Origin: Salibaculum sp031581025
GTDB lineage: Bacteria > Pseudomonadota > Alphaproteobacteria > Rhodobacterales > Rhodobacteraceae
Assembly: GCF_031581025.1 (NCBI RefSeq)
Contig: NZ_JAVLCA010000024.1
Reading direction: 5' to 3' (one strand)
Length of the DNA: 35,115 nucleotides
The notes under the pieces are model-generated. The model was given only the letters and a program-made list of their open reading frames with translations. It made no database searches and was not told the DNA's origin. Shown here piece after piece: positions 25,182-33,140 of this stretch (the stretch's first letter is position 1; each line of letters begins with the position of its first letter). The position numbers were made by a program, and so were the translations under genes.

Positions 25182-25649
25182 ATGGCCGGTATGAAATCGC
25201 TCAAGAAACAACGCCGCATCCAGGTGATCATGGTGGCCTTCGTGGCCCTGGCCTTGTCCTCCGCCCTGGTCGGCTACGGGTTCCGCGACGGCATAGCGTT
25301 CTTCCGCTCGCCCTCCGAGGTGCTGGCTGAACCCCCGGCCGAGAACGAGTTGTTCCGCATCGGCGGGCTGGTCACGGAGGGGTCGATCCGGCGCGGCGAG
25401 GGCACGAAGGTGCGCTTCGAGGTCTCTGATGGCGGGGGTACGGTGCCTGTCGCCTTTGATGGCATCCTGCCGGACCTGTTCGAAGAGGGTCAGGGCATGG
25501 TCGGGCAGGGGCGCTATGTGAACGGCACCTTTGAAGCCGTTGAAATCCTTGCCAAACATGACGAAGACTATATGCCGGCCGAACTGGTCGACAGCCTCAA
25601 GGAGCAGGGTGTCTACCAGCATCAGGACGGGGCGGCAGCAATCAATTAA
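25182..25649 (+). CDS. ccmE: Cytochrome c maturation heme chaperone CcmE
   Basis: 155 aa. A short cytosolic N-terminus (MAGMKSLKKQRR) is followed by one membrane anchor (about 15-33) and a periplasmic OB-fold. The heme-attachment histidine is H126 in AKHDEDYMP (HxxxY with Y130). CcmE takes heme from CcmABCD and passes it to CcmF/CcmH for attachment to apocytochrome c. The expected next gene, ccmF, is displaced by 1.3 kb because an endolysin-holin pair lies between. AAAAGGGC precedes the ATG; a second ATG nine bases on (MKSLKKQRR) is a possible start. Confidence 0.95.
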   Translation: MAGMKSLKKQRRIQVIMVAFVALALSSALVGYGFRDGIAFFRSPSEVLAEPPAENELFRIGGLVTEGSIRRGEGTKVRFEVSDGGGTVPVAFDGILPDLFEEGQGMVGQGRYVNGTFEAVEILAKHDEDYMPAELVDSLKEQGVYQHQDGAAAIN

Positions 25650-25662
25650 CCCCGCACGCGCA

Positions 25663-25693
25663 GCCTTTTCCCGCAGTCAACTGGGGAAAAGGC
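25663..25693 (+). promoter_or_regulatory. RBS-sequestering hairpin before the endolysin gene
   Basis: GCCTTTTCCC (25663-25672) and GGGAAAAGGC (25684-25693) are perfect 10-bp complementary arms around an 11-nt loop. The 3' arm contains the only Shine-Dalgarno-like sequence of the endolysin gene (GGGGAAAAGG), and the ATG (25695) begins two bases after the stem. No U tract follows, so it is not an intrinsic terminator. In RNA it should block initiation of the endolysin on read-through transcripts from argC-ccmE. Regulation by a protein, RNA or temperature that opens the stem is inference. Confidence 0.7.
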
Positions 25694-25694
25694 C

Positions 25695-26306
25695 ATGCAG
25701 AGCGTTCAAGAGATTGCCGAAGACATCGTCGCCCGCGAGGGAGGCTATGTGAACGACCCCGACGATCCCGGCGGGGAGACCAATCACGGGGTCACGATCC
25801 ATACGATGCGCCGGCTGGGGCTGGACCTGGACGGCGACGGCCAGGTGACCGCCGCCGACGTGCGCGCCCTGCCGCGCGCGCAGGCCATCGAGATCTTCGT
25901 GCGCCACTACTACCATAAGACCCGGATCGACCGCTTGCCCGAGGAAATACAGGCATCGGTTTTCGATATGTATATCAACGCGGGCGCCAACGCGGTGCGC
26001 ATATTGCAACGTCTTCTCAACGACATGCGGATCACTGTTGATGTCGACGGGGTGATCGGGCCGCAGACCATCGCCGCTGCCCGTGATGCCCAGGCGGCCG
26101 CGCCGGGCCACTTTGCCGATGCCTACGGGATCGCGCGGCGCAACTACTATTACGCGCTGGCCGACCGCCGCCCGGCGTCGCGGAAATACGCGCGGCGTCG
26201 TGACGGCGGCAAGGGCGGCTGGATTCGCCGCGCCGAAGAATTCATCTCGCCGCGCTTTCACCTCAGCGAGGCCCAGCATCAGGAAAGGGTCGCGGCATGG
26301 GGCTGA
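25695..26306 (+). CDS. GH108-type endolysin (GTA/phage-like N-acetylmuramidase)
   Basis: 203 aa. The N-terminal motif REGGYVNDPDDPGGETNHGVT, with the catalytic glutamate E15 in EGGY, is diagnostic of glycosyl hydrolase family 108. The middle holds VFDMYINAGANAVRILQRLL and DGVIGPQTI, the peptidoglycan-binding half. It cleaves the glycan backbone of peptidoglycan. There is no signal peptide, so it needs the holin encoded next, which it overlaps by 10 nt. In Rhodobacter capsulatus an endolysin-holin pair of this kind, encoded away from the main RcGTA cluster, releases gene transfer agent particles. No capsid, tail or integrase gene is here, so this is a detached lysis cassette rather than a prophage. 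The start codon is next to the hairpin at 25663-25693. Confidence 0.88.
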   Translation: MQSVQEIAEDIVAREGGYVNDPDDPGGETNHGVTIHTMRRLGLDLDGDGQVTAADVRALPRAQAIEIFVRHYYHKTRIDRLPEEIQASVFDMYINAGANAVRILQRLLNDMRITVDVDGVIGPQTIAAARDAQAAAPGHFADAYGIARRNYYYALADRRPASRKYARRRDGGKGGWIRRAEEFISPRFHLSEAQHQERVAAWG

Positions 26307-26887
26307 TCGAACGTGTCTTCGCCCTGTTCTTCGACGATGGGCGCAACGTGATCCGCGAGACGGCCGAGGTCTTTCGAGAGAATGCCGAAGGGGCCGCCAG
26401 CCGCGAGGCGGAGCTGCACCGCGAGACGCTGCGGCAGTTCGCCGAGGAATTCCAGCGCCCCCGCCCGGGTCGGTTCGACCGCTTCATCAACGGGCTCAAC
26501 CGTCTGCCGCGGCCGCTGCTGGCCTTCGGGACCATCGGCCTTTTCGTGGTGGCCATGGTGGACCCGTTGTGGTTCGCCAGCCGGATGCAGGGGATCGCCG
26601 TGGTGCCCGAGCCGCTGTGGTGGCTCATGGGGGCCATCGTCATTTTCTATTTCGGGGCGCGCCACCAGGCCCATTCGCAGCGCTTCCAGACCTCGATCGC
26701 CCAGAGCCTTTCGCAGGTGCCCGGGGTGATCGACAACGCCGCGCGGCTGGAGGCCCTGCGCGCCGGGGCCTCCGACGGCCCGCAGCAGGGCGATATGGCC
26801 CCGGTGATCGACGCCGCGCCCAATCTGGCGTTGGCCGAATGGCAGGGGCGCGTTCCTTCGCGGGCCGCGGCCACCACGGAACCGTGA
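26297..26887 (+). CDS. GTA-type holin family protein
   Basis: 196 aa. It is recognisable as the GTA_holin_3TM family: an amphipathic start (GLIERVFALFFDDGRNVIRETAEVF), a charged helical stretch (25-60), NRLPRPLLAF, then two clear membrane helices at about 73-92 and 105-121, ending FYFGARHQAHSQRFQ. The third segment in the family name may be the N-terminal amphipathic one. The holin forms the membrane lesion through which the endolysin reaches the wall. Its ATG lies within the endolysin end, a 10-nt overlap, so the pair is translated together. The C-terminal tail (135-196) is rich in A, D and P and probably cytosolic. Confidence 0.85.
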   Translation: MGLIERVFALFFDDGRNVIRETAEVFRENAEGAASREAELHRETLRQFAEEFQRPRPGRFDRFINGLNRLPRPLLAFGTIGLFVVAMVDPLWFASRMQGIAVVPEPLWWLMGAIVIFYFGARHQAHSQRFQTSIAQSLSQVPGVIDNAARLEALRAGASDGPQQGDMAPVIDAAPNLALAEWQGRVPSRAAATTEP

Positions 26888-26931
26888 CGCTTTGACCGAA
26901 AACTGACTCTGGCGGGCCACGGTGCAAAAGC

Positions 26932-26944
26932 TATACTCCCGCCC
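26932..26944 (+). promoter_or_regulatory. TATACT box abutting ccmF; possible leaderless start
   Basis: TATACT (26932-26937) matches the -10 consensus in five of six bases and lies 7 nt before the ccmF ATG; at 17 bp upstream stands CTGGCG (weak). The stretch between box and ATG has no Shine-Dalgarno sequence. Transcription from this box would begin at or next to the ATG, giving a leaderless mRNA. It would let ccmF-ccmH be expressed independently of the lysis pair. Confidence 0.35.
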
Positions 26945-28927
26945 ATGATTACAGAAATCGGACACTTCGCCCTGATTCTCGCCGCCCTCGTGGCCGTCGT
27001 TCAAACCGCCGTTCCGCTTGTGGGCGCCCACAAGGGATGGCGCAGCTGGATGGTCCTTGGCGACCCGGCCGCGACGCTGCAATTCATCCTCGTGGGGTTT
27101 TCCTTCGCGGCGCTGACCTATGCCTTCGTGGTCTCGGATTTTTCGCTGCGGCTGGTCTTCCTGAACTCGCATTCCGACAAGCCGATGCTCTACAAGATAA
27201 CCGGCGTCTGGGGCAATCACGAGGGGTCGATGCTGCTCTGGGTGCTGATCCTCGCGCTGTTCGGGGCCTGTGCCAGCTGGTTCGGCAGCAACCTGCCTGT
27301 CTCGCTGCGCGCACGGGTTCTGGGCGTGCAGGGGCTGGTGTCCGTCGCCTTCTATGCCTTCATCCTGCTGACCTCGAACCCTTTCCTGCGCATGCAGGCG
27401 CCGCCCTTCGACGGGCAGGACCTCAACCCGCTGCTGCAAGACCCCGGCCTGGCCTTCCATCCACCGTTCCTCTACCTGGGTTACGTGGGTCTCTCGATGA
27501 CCTTCTCCTTCGCCATCGCCGCCCTGCTGGAAGGCAAGGTGGATGCCGCCTGGGGCCGCTGGGTGCGGCCCTGGACGCTGGCGGCCTGGCTGTTCCTGAC
27601 AGTGGGCATCGGGCTTGGCTCCTGGTGGGCCTATTACGAGCTGGGCTGGGGCGGCTTCTGGTTCTGGGACCCGGTCGAGAATGCCAGTTTCATGCCCTGG
27701 CTGCTGGCTACGGCGCTGTTGCACTCTGCGATCGTGGTGGAAAAGCGCGAGGCGCTGAAGGCCTGGACGATCCTGCTGGCCATTCTCGCCTTCGGCTTCT
27801 CGCTGCTGGGCACCTTCATCGTGCGCTCGGGCGTGCTGACCTCGGTGCATGCCTTTGCCAACGATCCCGAGCGCGGGGTCTTCATCCTGATGATCTTCGG
27901 CGGCTTCGTAGGGGCGGCGCTCACGCTTTTCGCCCTGCGCGCCTCGGCGATGGAGGCCAAGGGCGTCTTCTCCATGGTTAGCCGTGAAAGCGCGCTGGTG
28001 GCCAACAACGTGTTGCTCGCGGTCTCGGCCCTCGTGGTCTTCGTCGGCACGCTCTGGCCCGTCTTCGCCGAAATGGTGCTGGGCCGGGTGCTCTCGGTCG
28101 GGGCGCCCTTCTTCAACGCGGCCTTCTCGCCCTTCTTCGTCCTGCTGTCGCTGATCCTGCCCGTGGGGGCGATCCTGGCCTGGAAGCGGGGCAGCCTGCG
28201 CAAGGCCCTGACGCCGCTCTGGCCGATGGCCGTTTTGGCCGTGGCCCTCGGCGGGTTGGCCTTCGCCATGCAGACCGGGCGCAGTGCGCTTGGCCCCGTG
28301 GGCGTGGTGCTTGGGGTCTGGGTTGTCGGGGGGGCCGCCGTGGACCTGTGGCAGCGCACCGGGCGCCAGGGGATCGCGGCGCGGCTGGGACGTCTGACGC
28401 GCTTGCCGCGCGCCGACTGGGGCAAGTTCATTGCCCACAGCGGGCTGGGTGTCACCGTTTTTGCGGTGGCCGGCCTGATGGCCTGGGAGGATGAGGATAT
28501 CCGCGTCGCCAACATCGGCGACCGGTGGCAAGTGGGCATCCATGAGGTGGAGCTGCGCGATGTCTACCGCGAAGAGGGCCCCAACTACATGGCCACCAAG
28601 GCCGACATGGCCGTCTACCGCAACGGGCGCGAGGTCGCTGTCGTTCACCCCGAGAAACGGGTTTATCCCGTGGCCGAGATGCCCACGACTGAGGCGGGCA
28701 TCCGAAATGGGGTGCTGCGCGATGTCTACCTCGTGATCGGGGACCCGCAAAACGCCGGGGGCTGGGCCGTGCGCACCTATATCAAGCCCTTTGCCAACTG
28801 GATCTGGGGCGGCGCCATCCTCATGGCCATCGGTGGGCTGTTCAGCCTGTCCGACCGCCGCTTGCGCGTCGCCGCCGGCGCGACCAAACGCAAGGTGGCC
28901 CCGACGGGCGGGGTGCCCGCGGAATGA
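26945..28927 (+). CDS. ccmF: Heme lyase subunit CcmF
   Basis: 660 aa polytopic inner-membrane protein with about 14-15 helices. It is the core of the CcmF/CcmH synthetase that couples reduced heme from holo-CcmE to CXXCH motifs of apocytochrome c in the periplasm. The heme-handling tryptophan-rich (WWD) motif is GWGGFWFWDPVENASFMPWL (from about residue 234). WGNHEGSMLLWVLIL and PPFLYLGYVGLSM carry conserved positions near heme-ligand histidines. The large periplasmic domain lies near 510-610. The N-terminus MITEIGHFALILA fixes the ATG even though no Shine-Dalgarno is visible. ccmH follows with an ATGA overlap. Confidence 0.95.
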   Translation: MITEIGHFALILAALVAVVQTAVPLVGAHKGWRSWMVLGDPAATLQFILVGFSFAALTYAFVVSDFSLRLVFLNSHSDKPMLYKITGVWGNHEGSMLLWVLILALFGACASWFGSNLPVSLRARVLGVQGLVSVAFYAFILLTSNPFLRMQAPPFDGQDLNPLLQDPGLAFHPPFLYLGYVGLSMTFSFAIAALLEGKVDAAWGRWVRPWTLAAWLFLTVGIGLGSWWAYYELGWGGFWFWDPVENASFMPWLLATALLHSAIVVEKREALKAWTILLAILAFGFSLLGTFIVRSGVLTSVHAFANDPERGVFILMIFGGFVGAALTLFALRASAMEAKGVFSMVSRESALVANNVLLAVSALVVFVGTLWPVFAEMVLGRVLSVGAPFFNAAFSPFFVLLSLILPVGAILAWKRGSLRKALTPLWPMAVLAVALGGLAFAMQTGRSALGPVGVVLGVWVVGGAAVDLWQRTGRQGIAARLGRLTRLPRADWGKFIAHSGLGVTVFAVAGLMAWEDEDIRVANIGDRWQVGIHEVELRDVYREEGPNYMATKADMAVYRNGREVAVVHPEKRVYPVAEMPTTEAGIRNGVLRDVYLVIGDPQNAGGWAVRTYIKPFANWIWGGAILMAIGGLFSLSDRRLRVAAGATKRKVAPTGGVPAE

Positions 28928-29370
28928 GGCATTTTCTCTTGATCCTGGCCCTGATGGCCGCCCCGGCCTGGGCGGTGCAGCCCGACGAGGTGCTGGACGA
29001 TCCGGTGCTGGAGCAGCGCGCGCGCGACATCTCCGCGGGGTTGCGCTGCCCGGTCTGCCAGAACGAGAGCATCGACGAGAGCAACGCCGGGATCAGCGGC
29101 GACCTGCGCGTAAAACTGCGTGAGCGCCTTGTCGCCGGGGACAGCGACGAAGAGGCGGTGCAGTTCCTAGTGGACCGTTACGGCGAATTCATCCTGTTCA
29201 GCCCCCCCAAGGAGGGGGCGAACCTGGTACTCTGGCTGGCCGGGCCGCTGTTGTTGCTGGTCGCCGCCGGGGTGGGCTTTGCCTCCGTGCGCGCGCGCGC
29301 CGCGGCCAAGGGGCCCGAAAACCTCTCGTCCGACGAACAGGCCCGCCTGGACGAAATCATGCGCTCCTGA
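28924..29370 (+). CDS. ccmH: Cytochrome c maturation thiol reductase CcmH
   Basis: 148 aa. A signal peptide (1-17, APAWA) is followed by a three-helix thioredoxin-like periplasmic domain with the redox pair C42-P-V-C45 in GLRCPVCQNESIDESNA, then FILFSPPKEGANLVLWLAGPL and one C-terminal membrane helix (about 97-117). CcmH keeps apocytochrome CXXCH cysteines reduced and works with CcmF. This is the short form without a fused TPR (CcmI) domain; no ccmI follows, so that function must be encoded elsewhere. It overlaps ccmF by 4 nt (ATGA). Confidence 0.94.
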   Translation: MRHFLLILALMAAPAWAVQPDEVLDDPVLEQRARDISAGLRCPVCQNESIDESNAGISGDLRVKLRERLVAGDSDEEAVQFLVDRYGEFILFSPPKEGANLVLWLAGPLLLLVAAGVGFASVRARAAAKGPENLSSDEQARLDEIMRS

Positions 29371-29442
29371 CGCGGGGTTTCGGGTTTTCCCGGTCGCTCA
29401 GGTCGGTAGAGTGCCGTGAAACCACGGGAAAGGGCACAGGGC

Positions 29443-30219
29443 ATGGACTACCAGGCAATCCGGCTTGAGATCGCCGCGGGTGCGGCAAAGCTGACGCTGA
29501 ACCGGCCGCAGGTGATGAATGCGCTCAACACCCAGATGCGGGCCGAGATCACCCATGCGGTCAAGGCCGCCGCCGATCAGGCCCGGGTGCTGGTGATCCG
29601 TGGTGCGGGGGATGCCTTCTGTTCCGGTCAAGACCTGGGCGATGGCGGCAACGCGGCCAGCCTCGATCTGGAACGCACCCTGAGGGACGAATATGTCCCG
29701 ATGTTGCGCACGATCTTCGACTGCCCGATTCCCACCATTGCCGCCGTCCACGGTGCCGCTGCCGGGGCCGGGGCCAACCTCGCGCTGGCCGCCGACGTGG
29801 TGATCGCCGCCGAGGAGGCGAGTTTCATCCAGGCCTTCACCCGCATCGGGCTGATTCCGGACGCGGGGGGCACCTACTGGCTGCCGCGCCAGATGGGCGC
29901 GGCCAAGGCCATGGGCGCGGCGCTGTTCGCCGACAAGATCAGCGGGCGGCAGGCCGCCGACTGGGGCATGATCTACGAGGCGGTCCCGGCGTCACAGTTC
30001 GAGGACCACCTGGCGGCCCGCGTGGCGCACCTGGCCCAGGGGCCGACCAAGGCCTATCGCCACCTCAAGACGGCGATCCGCGAAAGTTCGGCCAACACGC
30101 TGGATGAGCAATTGTTGCTGGAGGCCCGATTGCAGGGCGAATGCGGCAAAACCCGCGATTTCAAGGAGGGCGTGATGGCCTTTCTTGAAAAACGCCCGGC
30201 GAAATACGAGGGCCGCTGA
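29443..30219 (+). CDS. Enoyl-CoA hydratase/isomerase, PaaG-like
   Basis: 258 aa crotonase-fold protein. LNRPQVMNALN, the oxyanion-hole loop GAGDAFCSGQDLGDGG, AAVHGAAAGAGANLALAADVVIA and GLIPDAGGTYWLPRQMG are the standard blocks. The aspartate of LIPDAGG is the position used by PaaG-type isomerases in place of a glutamate. The C-terminal part (NTLDEQLLLEARLQ, DFKEGVMAFLEKR) is like PaaG, which isomerises epoxyphenylacetyl-CoA to oxepin-CoA. No other paa gene is in the window, so a general crotonase role remains possible. I start at the ATG 29443 (MDYQAIRLE), preceded by GGGAAAGGG; a GTG at 29416 would add nine residues. It is followed by a bidirectional terminator. Confidence 0.85.
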   Translation: MDYQAIRLEIAAGAAKLTLNRPQVMNALNTQMRAEITHAVKAAADQARVLVIRGAGDAFCSGQDLGDGGNAASLDLERTLRDEYVPMLRTIFDCPIPTIAAVHGAAAGAGANLALAADVVIAAEEASFIQAFTRIGLIPDAGGTYWLPRQMGAAKAMGAALFADKISGRQAADWGMIYEAVPASQFEDHLAARVAHLAQGPTKAYRHLKTAIRESSANTLDEQLLLEARLQGECGKTRDFKEGVMAFLEKRPAKYEGR

Positions 30220-30276
30220 ACGCGGGCGCCGGTCAGATCGACCCGCCACGCGGTCACGGACCGCCCACAGAAAAGG

Positions 30277-30301
30277 GCCGGGCAAAGCCCGGCACCTTTT
30301 T
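30277..30301. terminator. Bidirectional terminator between paaG-like gene and gltA
   Basis: GCCGGGC-AAA-GCCCGGC (30277-30293), 7-bp G+C stem, is followed by ACCTTTTT on the plus strand; on the minus strand the same stem is followed by CCTTTT. It lies between two convergent stops (30219 and 30316) and serves both genes. Confidence 0.8.
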
Positions 30302-30315
30302 GCATTCTCGCCCGC

Positions 30316-31611
30316 TCAGCGGTTCTCGATATCCACGTAGTCGCGCAGGTTTTCGCCCTGGTAAAGTTGGCGCGGGCGGCCGATCTTCATCTGCGGATCG
30401 GACAGTTGTTCCTTCCACTGGCTGACCCAGCCCACCGTGCGCGACAGCGCAAAGATCGGCGTGAACATCGAGGTGGGGAAGCCCATGGCCTCGAGGATGA
30501 TGCCGGAATAGAAGTCCACGTTCGGGAAAAGCTTCTTCTCGGTGAAATAGGGATCGTCCAGCGCCGCCTTTTCCAATTCCTTGGCAACCTGGAGCGTCGG
30601 GTTGTCCTCGATCCCCAGTAAGTCGAGTACCTCGTCGGCGGACTGCTTCATCACCTTCGCCCGCGGGTCGAAGTTCTTGTAGACGCGATGGCCGAAGCCC
30701 ATCAGGCGGAAGGGGTCGTCCTTGTCCTTGGCCCGCGCGATGTATTCGGGGATCTTGTCCGGCGTGCCGATCTGCTTGAGCATCTCGAGGCAGGCCTGGT
30801 TGGCGCCGCCATGGGCCGGACCCCAGAGGCAGGCTATGCCGGCGGCGACGCAGGCAAAGGGATTGGCACCCGAGCTTGACGCCAGCCGCACCGTCGAGGT
30901 CGAGGCGTTCTGTTCGTGATCGGCATGCAGGGTAAAGATGCGGTCCATGGCCCGGGCCAGGATCGGATCGACCTGGTATTCCTCGGCCGGCACCGAGAAG
31001 CACATGTGCAGGAAGTTGGCCGCGTAATCCAGATCGTTGCGCGGATAGACGAAAGGCTGGCCCACGGAATACTTGTAGGCCATGGCCGCGATCGTCGGCA
31101 TCTTGGCGATCAGGCGGAACGAGGCGATCTCGCGCTGGCGCTCGTCGGAAATGTCGGTGCTGTCGTGGTAGAAGGCGGACATGGCCCCCACGACGCCCAC
31201 CATGGTGGCCATCGGATGTGCATCGCGGCGGAAGCCGCGGAAGAAGTTGTGCATCTGCTCGTGGATCATGGTGTGGTGCGTCACGGTCGTCTCGAAGGAC
31301 TCGAGCTCGTCCGCCTTCGGCAGGTAGCCGTAGAGCAGCAGGAAGCAGACCTCGAGGAAATGCGATTTGCCCGCGAGCTGGTCGATGGGATAGCCGCGGT
31401 GGGTCAGGATGCCCGCGTCGCCGTCGATATAGGTGATGGTGCTGTCGCAGGAGGCGGTCGAGGTGAAGCCCGGGTCATAGGTGAAGACCCCGGCCTGGGC
31501 ATAGAGCTTGCGGATGTCCACGACATCCGGCCCCGAGGTGGGCGAGAACATGGGCAGTTCGAAGTCGGTGCCGTTGATCGTCAGGGTCGCGGTCTTGGAA
31601 GTGTCGGCCAT
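30316..31611 (-). CDS. gltA: Citrate synthase (type I)
   Basis: 431 aa hexameric-type citrate synthase. It condenses oxaloacetate and acetyl-CoA in the first TCA-cycle step. The catalytic triad is visible: H267 in WGPAHGGANQA, H308 in GFGHRVYKNFDPRA and D366 in VDFYSG. The N-terminal beta-rich domain (1-60) and ILTHRGYPIDQL are typical of the NADH-sensitive Gram-negative type. I start at 31611 (MADTSKTATLTING), since AAGGA lies 7 nt upstream; an in-frame start at 31665 would add 18 residues (MKTRRPAPG...) without an RBS. It is 95 bp downstream of gltX on the same strand and ends at a bidirectional terminator. Confidence 0.96.
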   Translation of the reverse strand: MADTSKTATLTINGTDFELPMFSPTSGPDVVDIRKLYAQAGVFTYDPGFTSTASCDSTITYIDGDAGILTHRGYPIDQLAGKSHFLEVCFLLLYGYLPKADELESFETTVTHHTMIHEQMHNFFRGFRRDAHPMATMVGVVGAMSAFYHDSTDISDERQREIASFRLIAKMPTIAAMAYKYSVGQPFVYPRNDLDYAANFLHMCFSVPAEEYQVDPILARAMDRIFTLHADHEQNASTSTVRLASSSGANPFACVAAGIACLWGPAHGGANQACLEMLKQIGTPDKIPEYIARAKDKDDPFRLMGFGHRVYKNFDPRAKVMKQSADEVLDLLGIEDNPTLQVAKELEKAALDDPYFTEKKLFPNVDFYSGIILEAMGFPTSMFTPIFALSRTVGWVSQWKEQLSDPQMKIGRPRQLYQGENLRDYVDIENR

Positions 31612-31706
31612 GGCGGATTCCTTTGTTGCAAGGGCATGCCCGGGGGCCGGGCGTCGCGTTTTCACCGGTCCGGCCTTCGGTATCCGCCGATCATGACGAA
31701 AAGGTT

Positions 31707-33122
31707 TCAGCCGGTCGCGTCCTGGAGGCGGGCGATGGTCTCCTCGCGGCCCAGGACGAGCATCATGTCGAACACGCTGGGGGACACTGTCCGCCCGGCC
31801 AGCGCCGCCCGCAGCGGTCCGGCCAGCTTGCCGAGCTTTGTCTCGTGCGCCTGAGCAAGGTCGGCCACGAGCGCCTCCAGCGCATCTCGCGTCCAGCTAG
31901 CAGTTTGCAACTGCGGCGTCAATTCTCCCAGTATACCACGGGATACATCATCGAGCGCGCCCGCCGCCTTGTCATCCGGTTCGATGGGCCGTGACGCCAG
32001 GCAGAAATGCGCCTTTTCAAGAAGTTCCGGATAGGTCTTGGCCCGCTCCTTGAGGCTGGGCATGGCTTGCGACATCGCGTCCCGCTGGGCCGCCGTCAGG
32101 GGATCGGCGCCGGTGACGGCCAGAAAATCCTCCAGGTCTTGCAGCAGCGCAGCATCCGTGGTGGCGGCGATGTGCTGGCCGCAGATATTGGACAGCTTCT
32201 TGAAATCGAACCGGGCCGGGGCCTTGTTTATTCCGTCAAGGTCGAACCAGGCCATGGCCTGGTCGTCGGTGAAGAATTCGTCGTCCCCGTGGGCCCAGCC
32301 CAGCCGCGCCAGATAGTTGCGCATACCGGAGGCCGGGTAGCCCATGTCGCGGTATTCGGCCACGCCCGTCGCGCCGTGGCGCTTGGACAGTTTCTTGCCG
32401 TCCGGCCCGAAGATAAGCGGGATATGGGCATAGACCGGCAGCGGCCAGCCCATGGCCGCGTAGATGGTCATCTGCCGGGCCGCATTGTTGAGGTGATCGT
32501 CGCCGCGGATCACATGGGTGACGCCCATGTCATGGTCGTCGACCACAACGGCGAGCATGTAGGTCGGGCTGGCGTCCGAGCGCAACAGAACCATGTCGTC
32601 GAGCTGGTCGTTGCGGATGGTGACAGGGCCCTGGACCTGATCGTCGATCACCGTCTCGCCCGCCAGAGGGGCCTTGACGCGGATCACATAGGGCGCGTCG
32701 GGCTGGCTGGCCGGGTCCGCGTCGCGCCAGGGCGAGCGGTAGAGCGTCGATTTGCCGGCTGCGCGGGCCTCGTCGCGAAAGGCCTGGATCTCGTCCGGGG
32801 TTGCGAAACACTTGTAGGCCGCGCCACGGGCCAGCATCTCGCGGGCGACCTCGGCGTGCCGGGCGGCGCGGGCGTGCTGGCTGTAGGGCTCTTCGTCATG
32901 ATCGAGGCCCAGCCAGTCGAGGCCGCGCAGGATGGCGGCGCTGGCCTCGGGGGTGGAGCGGGCGCGGTCGGTGTCCTCGATCCGCAACAGGAACTTGCCG
33001 CCCCGGCCGCGCGCGAAGAGCCAGTTGAACAGCGCGGTGCGCGCGGTCCCGATATGCATCTCGCCGGTGGGCGAGGGCGCGATGCGGGTGACGACCTGCC
33101 CGGGGGCGCTCTGCTGTGCCAT
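31707..33122 (-). CDS. gltX: Glutamyl-tRNA synthetase
   Basis: 471 aa class I synthetase. It charges tRNA-Glu, and possibly tRNA-Gln for later amidation, as is usual in alphaproteobacteria. The HIGH motif is HIGT (23-26) in SPTGEMHIGTARTAL, the KMSKS motif is KLSKR (244-248) in GPDGKKLSKRHGA, and LRIEDTDRARS and VIRGDDHLNN complete the catalytic domain. The C-terminal part (about 320-471) is the anticodon-binding helical domain. The ATG has AGGAAAGG about 10 nt upstream. Many alphaproteobacteria have two gltX genes; only one is in this window. It is divergent from comEC over an 86-bp gap and followed by gltA. Confidence 0.95.
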   Translation of the reverse strand: MAQQSAPGQVVTRIAPSPTGEMHIGTARTALFNWLFARGRGGKFLLRIEDTDRARSTPEASAAILRGLDWLGLDHDEEPYSQHARAARHAEVAREMLARGAAYKCFATPDEIQAFRDEARAAGKSTLYRSPWRDADPASQPDAPYVIRVKAPLAGETVIDDQVQGPVTIRNDQLDDMVLLRSDASPTYMLAVVVDDHDMGVTHVIRGDDHLNNAARQMTIYAAMGWPLPVYAHIPLIFGPDGKKLSKRHGATGVAEYRDMGYPASGMRNYLARLGWAHGDDEFFTDDQAMAWFDLDGINKAPARFDFKKLSNICGQHIAATTDAALLQDLEDFLAVTGADPLTAAQRDAMSQAMPSLKERAKTYPELLEKAHFCLASRPIEPDDKAAGALDDVSRGILGELTPQLQTASWTRDALEALVADLAQAHETKLGKLAGPLRAALAGRTVSPSVFDMMLVLGREETIARLQDATG

Positions 33123-33140
33123 TCCTGTGAGCCTTTCCTG

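Noticed and set aside
25646..25660. TTAACC at the ccmE stop as a CtrA site for the lysis genes
   Set aside because: Only one half site; the expected TTAA 7 bp further is GCGC-rich.
25663..25693. The ccmE-endolysin hairpin as a Rho-independent terminator
   Set aside because: No T tract on either strand after the stem; the 3' arm coincides with the ribosome-binding site instead.
31638..31652. GCCCGG-CCC-CCGGGC hairpin between gltX and gltA on the minus strand as a terminator
   Set aside because: No U tract; the stem is short. It may be processing or chance, so gltX-gltA read-through remains possible.
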